DNA of 64,000 nucleotides, taken from the NCBI GenBank assembly GCA_035493895.1, contig DATJHM010000048.1, positions 1 to 64,000 on the forward strand. The letters are read 5' to 3'. Of the stretch, positions 34,867-43,415 are shown one piece after another; the stretch's first letter is position 1, and each line of letters opens with the position of its first letter. The position numbers and the translations under genes are program-made. The stretch comes from DATJHM01 sp035493895 (GTDB lineage Bacteria; Chloroflexota; Ktedonobacteria; Ktedonobacterales; Ktedonobacteraceae). The notes beneath the pieces were generated by a model. The model was not told where the DNA came from, searched no databases, and saw nothing but the letters and a program-made list of their open reading frames with translations.

Positions 34867-37073
34867 ACGAGAATGAAAACCATCACTTTCATATGCAAGA
34901 TGAGCAGGCACCTTCCTCGCTTATGCCTGCGTTACTTGCTCGCCTGGGACTGGATGGTTCTGAGCAAGTGCCTGAGCCCTCTTTGGCGGCGTTGAAGATA
35001 GCTCTGAGCAGTCCCGAATGGACGGTGCGCATCGATGCAGTACAGAAGCTGGAGCATGTAAGAGACGAGGAGTCGTTTCAACTGCTTCTCGCGGCCTTGC
35101 ACGACGAAGACGATTCAGTACGCGCCTGTGCGATCCGTGTGCTGGGGAGGCGCAGCGATTCAGCGAAGCACGTCGCGCTTGAGCAACTGGAAACGGCTCT
35201 GCATGATAGCGCGTGGCATGTGCGTGAAACAGCCGTTTATGCGCTGGCCGTCCTGGGCGATCAGACCTCGCTTCTGGCATTGAGAGAGGCCCTGCACGAT
35301 TCCGATGATGCCGTGCGCCAGGCAGCACAAATTGCTATCCAGCGCCTTCAACACGAGGCGGACAAGCGCGAGTCAAGCAAGGAACAGCCTGTCCTGGAGC
35401 AGGCCCTCCCCTTATCCCCATCATTTATTGGAGTGTGCTCTCAGCAGATGCGCCGCTTCGTATTGCGCCTGCAATCGCACGCATCCACCGATACAGAAGA
35501 GGGTCTGGATATGCTCGAAGAAACACAAGAGGTGGAGACTGAATATCCGCCTGTGGCGAGCGAAAGAACATTCGGGACAAAGCGTCCCACTCCGCCGCGA
35601 CAGGTCCGGCCACAGCGTCGCCTGATGCGCGTGCTGGAACAGGGGATGGCCGCTGTACTCATCCTGGCCCTCCTTGTTGGATGGTTCGCGCTCAGTCGCT
35701 GGTCTCATACCTCCAGCGGATCACCATCTGACGCAGATACATCCTCGCCTGGTAAGCCTGTTGCGACAGTCCAGAGCAACTTTTATGGGTTATCCGGCTG
35801 GTCGCCCGATGGACATACGTTCATCTATCAGCATGTGAACACGCAGAAGCACACGTTGGAAGTGGTTATGCTGGATGCAGCCACCGGGCGCTCTACTTTC
35901 TATCCTGTGCTGGATGCCTCCTGGACACCAGATGACTACTTGATGGTTCTGGGGGGGCGCTATTTGCTGGCCTTACGCCCTCATGGGGCGAATCAGGCAA
36001 CAATGGTAATCTGGGATATTATCGGGCATCGCGCTATCACGACGCAAATTGTTTCTGCCCGGCTTGCAGGAAATGGTCAGGTTGTATCGCCCCAGATTAT
36101 GCCCTCGGATAATGGGCAGAAGTTTGCCGCGTATTTCCCTGATGGAACAGTGGCAATCTGGGATCTTGCCAGCGGCCAGAAACTGGTCACCTGTGAAGGG
36201 AACGTTCCGTTGCGTTATCAAGGTCCTGTGTATATCAGGTGGTATAATCACGATCAGGACTTGCTCTTGAACTCTATTGATGGAAGCCAGATTGTGGCGT
36301 GGAACGCGACTACAGGGGCTCGTTTATTCAATTTGCACGAGAACGACGCCCCTGAAACGCGCCACACTTTTCCTCAAGTTTCGCCGAATAGCAAATATCT
36401 GTTATTAACCACAGGCCATCCGCTAACAGATCCTAAAATGCCACACGCTTCATCATATTATATTTCCGACACCGTAGAAATTCTGGATGCTTCTTCTGGT
36501 CAGGTGATACATCGCTATCCTCTCAGTGCGTCATCAGAAGAATTTGTCTGGTTACCCGATAGTCAACGTTTGCTTGTGACAACTGTCCATACCAGTAGCT
36601 CCGACACTCCATCTTCTTTAACCCACGCGACGGAGCAGGTAAGTATCTGGAATATCTTCACCAATCAGATAACACCTCTTACTTCTGCTTCTTATGATGG
36701 GGTGGACTGGCACACAGCAGATGGTCGGTATATGATCCTGGGTAGCCGCGATGGCCGCTCGCTGAAAATCTGGCAAACGAGCAATAGTCGTCTGATTGCC
36801 ACGATTGAGACACCCGGAACACCTGCCAGAACAGATGCGTTTTTTTCCCTGGGCAATCAGTACCTGGTCATAGGGCAGAGGGAGAACTTTTCTATCTGGA
36901 GTATAGCCAGCGGAAAGTTACTCTACACATATCACGGTCCTACACCTTTTTCTCTTTATGGACAGAGTGGAAGCTTAGTGACATGGTCACCCAATGAGAA
37001 GTATCTCTCCATGATCGCAGGAAGCGAGCCTTCGATCGGTTCGGGAAGCCTTGCTATCTGGCGTATACCTTGA
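34863..37073 (+). CDS. HEAT-repeat / transmembrane / beta-propeller protein, probable sigma regulator
   Basis: 736 residues: about five HEAT repeats (about 20-165, pattern SPEWTVRIDAVQKLEH...), a linker, one membrane helix (about 260-280) preceded by arginines, which puts the N-terminus in the cytoplasm, then a WD40/TolB-like propeller (about 300-736, repeats such as WSPDG and W...SG) outside. It overlaps the ECF sigma gene by 4 bases. The inference is that HEAT repeats hold the sigma factor and the outer propeller senses a signal; no classic anti-sigma zinc motif is present. Alternative: a separate surface protein that only shares the transcript. Confidence 0.78.
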   Translation: MNENENHHFHMQDEQAPSSLMPALLARLGLDGSEQVPEPSLAALKIALSSPEWTVRIDAVQKLEHVRDEESFQLLLAALHDEDDSVRACAIRVLGRRSDSAKHVALEQLETALHDSAWHVRETAVYALAVLGDQTSLLALREALHDSDDAVRQAAQIAIQRLQHEADKRESSKEQPVLEQALPLSPSFIGVCSQQMRRFVLRLQSHASTDTEEGLDMLEETQEVETEYPPVASERTFGTKRPTPPRQVRPQRRLMRVLEQGMAAVLILALLVGWFALSRWSHTSSGSPSDADTSSPGKPVATVQSNFYGLSGWSPDGHTFIYQHVNTQKHTLEVVMLDAATGRSTFYPVLDASWTPDDYLMVLGGRYLLALRPHGANQATMVIWDIIGHRAITTQIVSARLAGNGQVVSPQIMPSDNGQKFAAYFPDGTVAIWDLASGQKLVTCEGNVPLRYQGPVYIRWYNHDQDLLLNSIDGSQIVAWNATTGARLFNLHENDAPETRHTFPQVSPNSKYLLLTTGHPLTDPKMPHASSYYISDTVEILDASSGQVIHRYPLSASSEEFVWLPDSQRLLVTTVHTSSSDTPSSLTHATEQVSIWNIFTNQITPLTSASYDGVDWHTADGRYMILGSRDGRSLKIWQTSNSRLIATIETPGTPARTDAFFSLGNQYLVIGQRENFSIWSIASGKLLYTYHGPTPFSLYGQSGSLVTWSPNEKYLSMIAGSEPSIGSGSLAIWRIP

Positions 37074-37085
37074 GCCTGGCCTTTG

Positions 37086-37166
37086 TGCCCGTGTGGACGA
37101 ATATATCATCCACACGGGCAAATAGCGACTATTCAGAACACAACGAGTTCTGAATAGTCGCTATTT
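37086..37166. terminator. Two consecutive hairpins between convergent genes
   Basis: First hairpin: TGCCCGTGTGGA (37086-37097) with its complement at 37109-37120. Second: a perfect 20 bp stem, AAATAGCGACTATTCAGAAC (37120-37139) with 37147-37166, overlapping the stop codon of the convergent DinB gene. Strong termination in both directions is likely. Confidence 0.7.
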
Positions 37167-37730
37167 GCGAGCTTCTCGCGCCTGACGCATGATCTCGCGC
37201 AACTGCCCCACGTGGTCTGTATCGTGGGCGAGACCCAGGATGAAGCGACCAACGGCATTGAGTGCGCCTACTTGAGGAAATGGGATGTAGGCGACATCCA
37301 GATGGGGCTCATCGGGCCACGCGTCCAGCATCGCTTTGCGCATACGCCGACTCTCCTCGAGGCGCTGACGTACCTGGGCGATGGTCGTGACGCTTTGCCA
37401 TGGTGTCTCGTAGCGTGAGCGGCCCTCAACCTCCAGACCACGTGCCAGGACCAGCGCTAATGCCGCCGACTCCTCAGATGAGGCCGTGGCGTGGACGATC
37501 ACGTGGCCCAGCGTCCAGGCCAGATTGTCTTCCTCAGGAATGCCAAAGGGATCTTTCGCATTGGGGTCCTGCGGCACAAAGGCCACGTCCTGGTCGACGG
37601 CATCCTCGACGATGGTCTTCATGGTGTCAATCATCTCATCCGTTAAGGCGTAGAGATCGGCTTTTGTCAGGCTTTCCGCAAGACCTGCGAAAGACAGGGA
37701 CCCATTTCTGACTGGTGTGAAATCAAGCAT
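37161..37730 (-). CDS. DinB-like / DinB_2 family protein
   Basis: 189 residues, a four-helix bundle with the metal histidines of DinB-type proteins: GHVIVHATAS in helix 2 and HDTDHVGQLREIMR near the C-terminus. Members include damage-induced proteins and mycothiol- or bacillithiol-dependent transferases; substrate here unknown. The last codons lie in a hairpin (see 37120-37166). Divergent from the membrane protein at 37758. Confidence 0.8.
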   Translation of the reverse strand: MLDFTPVRNGSLSFAGLAESLTKADLYALTDEMIDTMKTIVEDAVDQDVAFVPQDPNAKDPFGIPEEDNLAWTLGHVIVHATASSEESAALALVLARGLEVEGRSRYETPWQSVTTIAQVRQRLEESRRMRKAMLDAWPDEPHLDVAYIPFPQVGALNAVGRFILGLAHDTDHVGQLREIMRQAREARK

Positions 37731-37757
37731 TGCAATTCTCCAGTAAAATAATGGTTT

Positions 37758-38609
37758 GTGATTGGTAAAAATAGGACTATGTTAAAAGGTGAACAACTTT
37801 CCTTTTCTGAAAACATTGTACTTGATTGGCCTATTCCAGCATTTCAGTCTGATCCTCATCTCGCATGGGCATTGCTAGATAGTGGCAGAGAGCGTCTTCT
37901 TCGTGATAGGGTAGAGATGGGGAGACTGTCCCACGAAAAAAATTGCGAGATGAAGAAAATCGGCGTGAAGAAATCTATAAATATGAGGCGTATCCTCAGC
38001 AATCTGTTTATAGCCGCGCTCATCGCCAGCCCATTTTTGTATATCGGTTCCGTCTACCCTGCTACCAGACATACTGCTCTCTTCACGATTTTGCTGGGGT
38101 ATCTCTCGCTCATCCTTGTGTTTGTTAGCTTGCTCATCGGGCCGCTCAACCTCCTGCGCTCCAGACGTAACCCGGTGAATATTTTCCTGCGGCGCGATAT
38201 TGGCATCTGGTCCGCCGTAACTGGTTGCTATCATGTCGCCCTGGCCGTTGAGACACGTTCTGGTAGCCAGATCCTCCGCTTTTTCCTCAGAGAAGGAAGT
38301 ATCGTGCCGCTGTTCACACTCTATGGTTTGAGCAACGATACTGGCCTGTTTGCGACAATTCTGCTTGTGTTGTTGCTGCTGCTCTCGAATACGTTGTCGC
38401 TGCGTCTCCTCAAGGGAAAGCGCTGGAAGCAAATTCAGCGCCTGAGCTATCTGCTGACGCTGCTGGCGCTGGCGCATACCTTTGGCTATCAATATATAGA
38501 TGGGCAGAATGCGCTCTTTTTCGTGGCAGTGATTAGCATGATCGTGCTCGTTCTTATCGGTCAGGGGATAGGGATTGCGCTCGTTCGCGCTCGTCAGAAG
38601 CGGGGGTAG
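37758..38609 (+). CDS. Ferric-reductase-like heme membrane protein
   Basis: 283 codons from the first start; about six membrane helices from residue 80 on. The GPLNLLR...NIFLRRDIG loop, GCYHVALAV and ALAHTFGYQY give two histidines placed as heme b ligands, as in the ferric reductase-like / MsrQ-type fold. It likely passes electrons across the membrane. The N-terminal 65 residues are hydrophilic and not family-like; an ATG at 37950 would give a 219-residue protein of usual size, so the start is uncertain. No soluble reductase or MsrP partner is adjacent. Confidence 0.7.
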   Translation: MIGKNRTMLKGEQLSFSENIVLDWPIPAFQSDPHLAWALLDSGRERLLRDRVEMGRLSHEKNCEMKKIGVKKSINMRRILSNLFIAALIASPFLYIGSVYPATRHTALFTILLGYLSLILVFVSLLIGPLNLLRSRRNPVNIFLRRDIGIWSAVTGCYHVALAVETRSGSQILRFFLREGSIVPLFTLYGLSNDTGLFATILLVLLLLLSNTLSLRLLKGKRWKQIQRLSYLLTLLALAHTFGYQYIDGQNALFFVAVISMIVLVLIGQGIGIALVRARQKRG

Positions 38610-38699
38610 GCGTAGAAAAGTGGTGGGGAGGGGGCAGGGCTCATCCATAATGGTTTCATCCCTGCCCACAATGGCTTATCAGCTCCTGCTTTGTGGAAG

Positions 38700-39761
38700 C
38701 TACTTCTTTTGCTGCTGTTCAGCTAACTCTTTGACGCGTTGCACATGGTTTTTGTGGCAGATCACCGTCGTTCCCGCCATTTCGACCACGATCACATCTT
38801 CCAGGCCAATCGTAAAGACCTGGCGCTCGGTCGTATTGTAGACGACGATATTCTGGCAGCCGAGACTTTGATGGCTTCCGATCGCACGTACGCCCAGCTC
38901 ATCTGCGGGGAAGAGCGCGCCATATTGATCCCAGTTGCCAACATCGTTCCAGCCGAGTTGTGCCGGGATCACGACGAGATTATGCGTCTTTTCGAGGATA
39001 CCATAATCGATAGAGATGGATTGTATCGTCGGCCAGAGCTCTTCGAGCACGCTTGTCTCCGCGGTCGTGCCCTGCGCATCCACAATCGCACTGATCGTTT
39101 TTGCCACGGCGGGGAGATGTTCGCGAAATTCAGCGAGAATGCTCTGCACCTTCCAGATAAAAATACCGGCATTCCAGACATAATGCCCATCCTGTAGATA
39201 GCTCTGAGCCGTAGCCAGGTTCGGCTTCTCTACAAAACGTTCTGCGTTATGGGCGTTGTGCTCAAATCCCTCGCTGACTTTATCGGCATAGCGGATATAG
39301 CCGTAACCAGTTTCAGGGGAAGTGGGAGTAATGCCGATGGTCACAAGATGGCCCTGTTCCGCGAGATCATATGCCAGATGGAGCGTCTGTCTGAGCGCGT
39401 CGACATCGAGGATCACCGCGTCGGCGCTAAAAATAGCCATGACAGCCTCCGGGTCCTGCCGTGCAATGGTCTCGGCGGCCCAGGCAATGGCGGGAGCAGA
39501 GTTACGTCCCATTGGTTCTTTCAAAATATGCGTGGAGGCAATGGATGGGAGATGTTCTTGTACCAGCCCCGCCATTGAACGACCGGTAACGACCCATGAT
39601 TGTGCCGCAGACGTAAGTGGTGCCACGCGGTTCAGCGTCTCTTGAATCATACTATTTCCGCTGGGAAGGGGCAGAAATTGTTTGGGAAAGCTAGGAGTAC
39701 TGAGCGGCCATAATCTTGTACCACTGCCACCTGCCAGGATCACAGCATTAAAATGTTTCAA
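38700..39761 (-). CDS. manC: Mannose-1-phosphate guanylyltransferase
   Basis: About 353 residues. Nucleotidyltransferase signature VILAGGSGTRLWPLS...PKQF at the N-terminus, then the GYGYIRY block, the FVEKP motif and WNAGIF, all expected for GDP-mannose pyrophosphorylase, which makes GDP-mannose from mannose-1-phosphate and GTP for glycans. The TTG at 39759-39761 is chosen as the start because AAGGAG sits 8 bases upstream; the frame extends 11 codons earlier. FSADAVI replaces the common PADH.I, a small variation. The isomerase domain of bifunctional ManC is absent. Confidence 0.88.
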   Translation of the reverse strand: MKHFNAVILAGGSGTRLWPLSTPSFPKQFLPLPSGNSMIQETLNRVAPLTSAAQSWVVTGRSMAGLVQEHLPSIASTHILKEPMGRNSAPAIAWAAETIARQDPEAVMAIFSADAVILDVDALRQTLHLAYDLAEQGHLVTIGITPTSPETGYGYIRYADKVSEGFEHNAHNAERFVEKPNLATAQSYLQDGHYVWNAGIFIWKVQSILAEFREHLPAVAKTISAIVDAQGTTAETSVLEELWPTIQSISIDYGILEKTHNLVVIPAQLGWNDVGNWDQYGALFPADELGVRAIGSHQSLGCQNIVVYNTTERQVFTIGLEDVIVVEMAGTTVICHKNHVQRVKELAEQQQKK

Positions 39762-40029
39762 AATAGAACTCCTTAAATGGCAAACGTGTTGCAAGTGCGA
39801 TTGTGCTCGTTAAAATTCCAGTTGGTCGCTTACAACCATCGTCCTGTTCTAAAGGCATTGTATAGAGGTTTTTTAATGGTGTCAATGAAACTGTACTATT
39901 ATTTTAGAGAAGAAAATAGGACGAAAACAAGAGGCGTGCTACCGTTACTCTGTTCGGGCTAACGAGCACAAGTGCGGTAATGCACGCATTCTCTTTTCTC
40001 TATATGACAAAACCATGTCCAGGCCAGGG

Positions 40030-40902
40030 TTAAGCGGCTGTTGTGTCCTTGTTGAGATCTGCTGGTAACTGTGCGCGTCGTGCCATCTGTTCCGGTGAAA
40101 CGCGATAGACCTCTTTCACCAGACCCACATGCTCGAGCGTCCAGATAATATAGCCCGAAAGATCAAATTGCCACCAGCGGAGACCATGAAAGGCTGAGCG
40201 GGGGAACGCGTGGTGGTTGTTGTGCCAGCCCTCGCCCATGGCAAGTAGTCCCACAAGCCATTCGTTGCGGCTCGCATCGTTGGTCTCAAACTCGCGTTTG
40301 CCAAATGAGTGGCAGATCGAATTGACGCTCCAGGTAATGTGATGAGCCAGGAAAATGCGCACCAGTCCGCCCCACAAGAGTCCACTCCAGCCACCAATCG
40401 CAAATGGTATCAGCAGTGAGAGCACGACCCAGAGGAGAAATGTGCGGCTGACAAACATGACCTGCTGATCTTTGAGTAGATGGCGGCAATAGATCTCAGG
40501 TGCGGCCTGCCGATCTTTGAAAAGCCAGCCGACATGCGCGTGGAAAAAGCCTTCCATCGGGCTATGAGGATCGCCCTCTTTATCGGAATGGGCATGGTGT
40601 TTCACATGTGTGGCTGTCCACTCAATCGCTGCGCCTTCCAGAGCCATTGAGCCGAGCACGAGGAAAATGAACTTGATGACCGGGTGGGGATTGAAGCTGC
40701 GGTGGGTTAACATCCGGTGATAGCCAATGGTAATGCCGAGCGCGGTACATATATACAGGCTGATCAATAGCGCAATATCTGTCTCATTCACTGCACGCAT
40801 CCAGAGCATGCGTATCGCAAAAACTGTCGCAACAAGGGGACCTATCACAACTACCAGAAGAATGGCCTTATACAGGGTTTTCGAATTCAATCTAACCTCC
40901 AA
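40030..40902 (-). CDS. Membrane fatty acid (acyl-CoA) desaturase
   Basis: 290 residues with the three histidine boxes of delta-9-type desaturases: HRMLTH, HVKHH and HNNHH (in EGWHNNHHAFPRSA), binding the di-iron centre, and four membrane helices between them. It introduces a cis double bond into acyl chains, adjusting membrane fluidity. Single gene on the minus strand; 39795-40029 after it has no recognised feature. Confidence 0.92.
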   Translation of the reverse strand: MEVRLNSKTLYKAILLVVVIGPLVATVFAIRMLWMRAVNETDIALLISLYICTALGITIGYHRMLTHRSFNPHPVIKFIFLVLGSMALEGAAIEWTATHVKHHAHSDKEGDPHSPMEGFFHAHVGWLFKDRQAAPEIYCRHLLKDQQVMFVSRTFLLWVVLSLLIPFAIGGWSGLLWGGLVRIFLAHHITWSVNSICHSFGKREFETNDASRNEWLVGLLAMGEGWHNNHHAFPRSAFHGLRWWQFDLSGYIIWTLEHVGLVKEVYRVSPEQMARRAQLPADLNKDTTAA

Positions 40903-41056
40903 AGCTGATGTCCTGCTTTTGTATGAGGATCATCGCATAAACCACTTTTTATTGCGTGGTAATTAGTAAGAGTGAAGTTTCCTCTTTTTTGTTTCATGAG
41001 TTTTGAAAGTCCTGATAGCTCTTCACCTTCTCAAGAATTTTCTTGGTTGATAGTTC

Positions 41057-41087
41057 AGCACATGATTCGCCACGGCAATCATGTGCT
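41057..41087 (+). other. Perfect hairpin upstream of murJ
   Basis: AGCACATGATT (41057-41067) pairs perfectly with 41077-41087. It lies just before TATAAT at 41110-41115, which could be the -10 box for the flippase gene although no good -35 is seen at 16-18 bp. Could be an operator or a terminator without a T-run. The remainder of 40903-41251 shows nothing else. Confidence 0.4.
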
Positions 41088-41251
41088 CAGGGGACAATTG
41101 CGCCGCATGTATAATAAATATATATGCTGGCCAGGGGCATATTTTGTTCACCCTCTGCTCCTGGCCATACCGTTGCAAGGACCGATCACTACCGTCTACC
41201 TGCCAATCGTCAGCCAAAAATCGCTCAAAACAGTTCTAGAAAAGGATCTCC

Positions 41252-43222
41252 GTGGAGAATTTTGATCAGCAGCAATGGAAACAACCATCGTTCTATGATA
41301 CCGGGACCTCTTTAAGTTATAGACAAAGCAGCGAATATGCGTATCTCGAGCCAACACTGCCCATTCAACGTCCGCTCAGCCTGCAAGAGCAACGGCTCCG
41401 CCAGTTGCGCGAGGGTCGCGAGCAACGCCAGCGACGAACAGTCCCGCTCAAGAGGAGCGGCGAGCTCTCCTGCGGTCTGGTGGAACTCTCCCAGCAAGGG
41501 CCACCACGGCGGATCAGTATTGGCAAAGCGGCCTTGCTCATCTCGGCCTCACTGACCGCCAGCCGTTTTCTGGGATTGCTGCAAAAAGCCCTGTTTACCG
41601 CGGTCTTTCGTCCCTCAGCTGTAACCGATGCCTTTAATCAGGCCAGCCTTGTGCCGGACCTGATTTTTAATATCGTCGCCGGGGGCGCGCTCATGTCGGC
41701 GTTTATCCCTGTGTTTAATGCCTATATGCTCGAGCAAAAAGAGTCGCAGGAGGGCTGGCATGTGGCGAATGCAGCTCTGAGTCTGGTGATGAGTGGCATG
41801 GTGCTACTGGCGGGCATAGCAATGATCTTCGCCCCGCAGATCGTATGGCCGTATAATTATAATGTTTCTCCGCAACAGCTCACTTTTATCGCAACGCTCA
41901 CCCGGATTATGCTCTTACAGTCGGTGATCATGGGGAGCGGCGTGATCGTGACCAGTGTGCTCAATGCGCGTCAGCATTTCTTTTTGCCCGCGCTTGGTAC
42001 CTTGCTCTATCCCGTAGGCGCGATTATCGGCCTCTTCCCGGGATTAGTCCTGGTTCTTTTACATCACCCGAATGATGTGCTTGCCGTCTATTGTGCAACC
42101 GCAGGGGTCGTGTTAGGGGCGCTCTTCATGGTTGGCGTGCAGGTGCCGGGTTTAGTGCGTGTGGGCATGGACTTTCGTTTTACGCTCGATTGGCGTCATC
42201 CCGGTATTCGTCAGATGGTACGTCAGATGCTGCCCCGCCTTGCCAACACACTGATGCTCAATTTTTCTACTGCTATCGATCGTATTCTTCTCTCGTTTCT
42301 CGTCATTGCCGTGGGATCGGCAGGTTTCACCACCGTCTATATGCTGGCTTTTGCGGTCGTCTCCATCCCGCTCAGCCTCGTCATGGCATTGGGAACGGCG
42401 ACCTTTCCTACGATGTCCGAGTATGCCGTCACCGGGCAGATGGAGCGCTTTGTCGCGATCGTGCTGGAGGCGTTGCGCAGCATTCTTTTTGTCTCTATTC
42501 CCTGTGCAGTCGGGCTATTGATCCTCAATCTGTCTATCGTGCAGATCATGTTTGAGCACGGTTCTTTCACACTTTTGTATGCAGAATTGACTGCCGTGCC
42601 CTTGCTTGGTTTTGCACTTGGCCTGCCCGGGAACGCCGCCATAGAAATTCTCACACGTGCTTTTTACGCGCTACGCAATAGTAAAACGCCGGTTCTGATC
42701 AGCATCTGGCAATTTTTGCTCAAAATCGTGCTGAGCCTGTTATTGCTCGACCCGATTGTCTGGTGTGCGGAGCATGGTCTGGGGAACTGGGCATCAGGCG
42801 TTCTGACGCGACCGTTGCAGGTCGGAGCCTGGGGGATGGCCGCACTCTCACTGGCGACCTCTATTGCGGTGCTGGCAGAGGCGGGAATTTTGCTCTGGCT
42901 GTTGCATCAGCAGCTTGGAGGGTTGCATTTGCGTGCGCTGGCGCTCTTTGTGGTGCGTGTGGGCATCGCGACGCTGGCCCTGGCTCTGGCGCTCCTGCTT
43001 TCACGCTGGCTGCTCGATATGCTGTTCGTGACGGCCTCTACGAATGCAGAGCAATCGCTTGGAGTATCTGGCATCGTTTTGGTGTTGCTCAAACTGGTCC
43101 TCTCAGTCTGTATCGGAGGATTCGTGTATGTACGTGCCGCACGTTTTTTGCATATTCTGAATGCAGAGCAGCTCGGACCTGTGAACAGATTGCTCGTGAG
43201 GCTGCATTTATCCCGGGTGTAG
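41252..43222 (+). CDS. murJ: MurJ/MviN-family lipid II flippase
   Basis: 656 residues starting at GTG after AAAGGA. After a hydrophilic N-terminal part of about 90 residues come about 14 membrane helices with the MurJ landmarks: TASRFLGLLQKALF, DAFNQASLVPDLIFNIVAGGALMSAFIPV, and NARQHFFLPALGTLLYP. It flips lipid-linked peptidoglycan precursor outward. The N-terminal tail contains a segment (YDTGTSLSYRQ..EYAY, then an RLRQLREGREQRQRR basic stretch) that recurs in the next gene's product, so the two are duplicates. The hairpin at 43237-43298 separates them. Confidence 0.9.
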   Translation: MENFDQQQWKQPSFYDTGTSLSYRQSSEYAYLEPTLPIQRPLSLQEQRLRQLREGREQRQRRTVPLKRSGELSCGLVELSQQGPPRRISIGKAALLISASLTASRFLGLLQKALFTAVFRPSAVTDAFNQASLVPDLIFNIVAGGALMSAFIPVFNAYMLEQKESQEGWHVANAALSLVMSGMVLLAGIAMIFAPQIVWPYNYNVSPQQLTFIATLTRIMLLQSVIMGSGVIVTSVLNARQHFFLPALGTLLYPVGAIIGLFPGLVLVLLHHPNDVLAVYCATAGVVLGALFMVGVQVPGLVRVGMDFRFTLDWRHPGIRQMVRQMLPRLANTLMLNFSTAIDRILLSFLVIAVGSAGFTTVYMLAFAVVSIPLSLVMALGTATFPTMSEYAVTGQMERFVAIVLEALRSILFVSIPCAVGLLILNLSIVQIMFEHGSFTLLYAELTAVPLLGFALGLPGNAAIEILTRAFYALRNSKTPVLISIWQFLLKIVLSLLLLDPIVWCAEHGLGNWASGVLTRPLQVGAWGMAALSLATSIAVLAEAGILLWLLHQQLGGLHLRALALFVVRVGIATLALALALLLSRWLLDMLFVTASTNAEQSLGVSGIVLVLLKLVLSVCIGGFVYVRAARFLHILNAEQLGPVNRLLVRLHLSRV

Positions 43223-43236
43223 AGGCGATGATGGCC

Positions 43237-43298
43237 GTAGGGATGGGGCTTGTCTCCATCCGTTGCTCGCCGCGGATGGAGACAAGCCCCATCCCTAC
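43237..43298 (+). terminator. Perfect 24 bp inverted repeat between the murJ genes
   Basis: Arms 43237-43260 and 43275-43298 are perfectly complementary (start GTAGGGATGGGGCTTGTC) with a 14-base loop, placed 15 bases after the first murJ stop. Same style as the palindromes near 49258 and 50491; acts as terminator or is a dispersed repeat, or both. Confidence 0.65.
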
Positions 43299-43415
43299 TA
43301 GTCAGGAAAAGGAGAGTGTGGTATGCTTGACGAGCGGTGCGGATAATGCACCCGGTACGTCAGAAATTTGAAATGTAATGTTTTACTACAATTTTTAATG
43401 TTTTAGAGCACTATT

